64,000 bases of DNA, from contig NZ_CP015118.1 in the NCBI RefSeq assembly GCF_002116905.1, positions 4,774,001 through 4,838,000 on the forward strand, given 5' to 3'. Shown one piece after another: positions 62,601-64,000 of the stretch. The position numbers and the translations under genes were made by a program. Each line of letters starts with the position of its first letter. The first letter of the stretch is position 1. The notes beneath the pieces are model-generated. The model was not told the origin of the DNA. It ran no database searches and saw only the letters and a program-made list of their open reading frames with translations. The DNA is from Piscinibacter gummiphilus (GTDB taxonomy: Bacteria > Pseudomonadota > Gammaproteobacteria > Burkholderiales > Burkholderiaceae_C).

Positions 62601-64000
62601 TCAGGGGGTCGGCATCGCTTCGGCCAGCTGGTCGACGAGGTGCAGGAACGCCTCGACGCTCAGTTGGGCATCGTCGCTGGTGATGGTCTCGAGGGGGTTG
62701 TGGCTGATGCCGCCGTTGCCGCCGCGCACGAACAGCATGGCCTGCGGCATCACCTCGTGCAGCTTCATCGCGTCGTGGCCCGCGCCGCTCGGCAGCCGGA
62801 ACACCGGCACGCCGGTCGCGACCACGGCCGATTCCCAGCGCAGCTGCCAGGCGGGGGCGCTGGGTGCGGCGGACGCGCGCATCGTCTCCTCCAGCGAGTA
62901 CAGCACGCCACGGCGTTCGGCGATGCGTTCGAGCGCGGCCAGCACGTCGTTCATCAGCGCGTCGCGCAGTTCGTCGCTGCCGGCGCGCAGGTCCAGGCTG
63001 AACTGGCAGCGGCCGGGCACGACGTTGATGGAGCCGTCGGGCACGGTGAGCATGCCCACGGTGCCCACCACGCCGGGTTGTGTGGCGGCGCGCAGCTCCA
63101 CGTACAGCGCGAGTTCGGCGACCGCGGTGGCCGCGTCGCGGCGGCGGTCCATCGGCGTGGTGCCGGCATGGCTCGCGACACCGGTCACCTCGCCCACGAA
63201 GCGCACGCTGCCGTTGATGGAGGTCACGACGCCGAGCGGCAGGTCGAGTTCGGTGAGCACCGGGCCCTGCTCGATGTGCACCTCGACGAAACCGAGGTAC
63301 TTCGACGGGTCGCGCTTCAGCGAGGGCACGAGCGAGGGGTCGCGGCCGGCCTCGGCCATGGCCTCGCGCATCGTGATGCCACCGGCGTCGCGCTGGTCGA
63401 GCCAGGCGGTGTCGAACTGGCCGATGAGCGCGCCCGAGCCGAGGAACGTGGCCTTGTAGCGCTGCCCCTCCTCTTCCGCGAAGCCGACGACCTCGATGGC
63501 GAACGGCAGGCGGCGGCCCTGCTGGTGCAGCTCGCGCACGGCCACCATCGGCACGAAGATGCCCAGGCGGCCGTCGTACTTGCCGCCGTTGCGCACGGTG
63601 TCGTAGTGGCTGCCGGTGAGCAGGCGCGGCGCGTCGGGCGATTTCCCGTGGTACACGCCCACCACGTTGCCCACGGCGTCGACGGTCACCTCGTCGAAGC
63701 CGCAGTCGTTCATCCAGCGCTGCAGCTGCACCTGGCAGGCCTGGTGGGCCGGGGTGAGGTACGTGACGGTGAGCTGGCCCAGCGTGTCGAAGCCGGCGTC
63801 GGTGTGCTGGGCCAGCAGTTCGGCGCAGTCCCACACCTGGTTGCCGAGCACGGGTTCGAGGCCCAGCTTGTCGTTGAGTCGCAGCTCGGCGATGCGGTGC
63901 ACGTTGCGCAGGCACTCGCCGAACTCGGCGTCCGGCAGCGCCAGCAGGCGGCGTTCGAACGTGGCGATGATCTCGGCGCGCGTGAGGCCGGTGCCTCGCG
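62601..64000 (-). CDS. Fused OHCU decarboxylase (UraD) - allantoate amidohydrolase (AllC), 5' end outside the window
   Basis: The frame is open to the window edge. Upstream of the internal codon at 63902 it reads RGTGLTRAEIIATFERRLLA, then LPDAEFGECLRNVHRIAELR, the C-terminal end of UraD. From there an M20-type amidase follows: TGSHYDTVRNGGKYDGRLGI, GFAEEEGQRYKATFLGSGAL, HIEQGPVLTELDLPLGVVTS, ASHAGTTPMDRRRDAATAVA and GAGHDAM. The fusion joins two successive activities of urate to ureidoglycolate degradation. Confidence 0.85.
   Translation of the reverse strand, partial: RGTGLTRAEIIATFERRLLALPDAEFGECLRNVHRIAELRLNDKLGLEPVLGNQVWDCAELLAQHTDAGFDTLGQLTVTYLTPAHQACQVQLQRWMNDCGFDEVTVDAVGNVVGVYHGKSPDAPRLLTGSHYDTVRNGGKYDGRLGIFVPMVAVRELHQQGRRLPFAIEVVGFAEEEGQRYKATFLGSGALIGQFDTAWLDQRDAGGITMREAMAEAGRDPSLVPSLKRDPSKYLGFVEVHIEQGPVLTELDLPLGVVTSINGSVRFVGEVTGVASHAGTTPMDRRRDAATAVAELALYVELRAATQPGVVGTVGMLTVPDGSINVVPGRCQFSLDLRAGSDELRDALMNDVLAALERIAERRGVLYSLEETMRASAAPSAPAWQLRWESAVVATGVPVFRLPSGAGHDAMKLHEVMPQAMLFVRGGNGGISHNPLETITSDDAQLSVEAFLHLVDQLAEAMPTP

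Overview
The window looks like a chromosomal segment of a GC-rich betaproteobacterium of the order Burkholderiales, probably from the Rubrivivax/Leptothrix/Roseateles side. The evidence is the petABC-sspA-sspB and hisIE-tatABC neighbourhoods, dusB-fis-purH, a phasin, SlmA, a PEP-CTERM protein and a lipase with a lipase-specific foldase. Genus is an inference; no rRNA is present.

Positions 1 to about 21,000 are a sedentary chromosomal integron. A tyrosine integrase gene with the IntI-specific insert (21218-22225, plus strand) is followed on its 5' side by an attI region, then by an array of cassettes read leftwards on the minus strand. I count 34 attC sites, most of them 72-78 bp with GCCTAAC/GTTAGGC outer boxes. 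Five or six are degenerate, truncated or shortened, mainly at the distal (left) end, and two are interrupted by insertion sequences. Almost every cassette holds one small minus-strand gene. Recognisable families include an MreB-like half protein, an HNH nuclease, DUF1877, DUF2314, DUF4279 and DUF4826 proteins, and many small membrane proteins. One cassette carries two genes. One cassette is duplicated, and one ORF-poor cassette family is present in six copies.

Two near-identical IS110-family elements (7741-8897 and 14546-15702) sit at the same base of two attC sites, with a CT dinucleotide at each junction. The noncoding left end of each element contains short sequences that match the attC target and the element's own ends in the order expected for an IS110 bridge RNA. 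This is the most striking signal in the window: a mobile element that appears to be RNA-guided to integron recombination sites.

From 22 kb to 64 kb the content is mostly housekeeping. In order: BON-domain protein, pirin, argJ, secA, M23 peptidase, DciA-like protein, tRNA-Thr, sspB, sspA, petCBA, mscL, a DUF1631 protein, pdxA, a Nif3-like protein and a DegQ/HtrA protease. Then come the tatC-tatB-tatA-HIT-DUF4870-hisE-hisI run, MutT with a DUF815 ATPase, and a lipase/tandem-parvulin/foldase run. A 607-bp MITE-like element follows, inserted in a REP-like palindrome. After it are slmA, a HAD phosphatase, argB, a phasin, dusB-fis-purH, plsC-cdsA-ruvC, a response regulator, a PEP-CTERM protein, a DUF2855 protein, an M20 peptidase and the 3' part of a fused UraD-allantoate amidohydrolase gene.

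The array is visibly less GC-rich and less uniform in codon use than the core genes to its right, as expected for captured cassettes of mixed origin.
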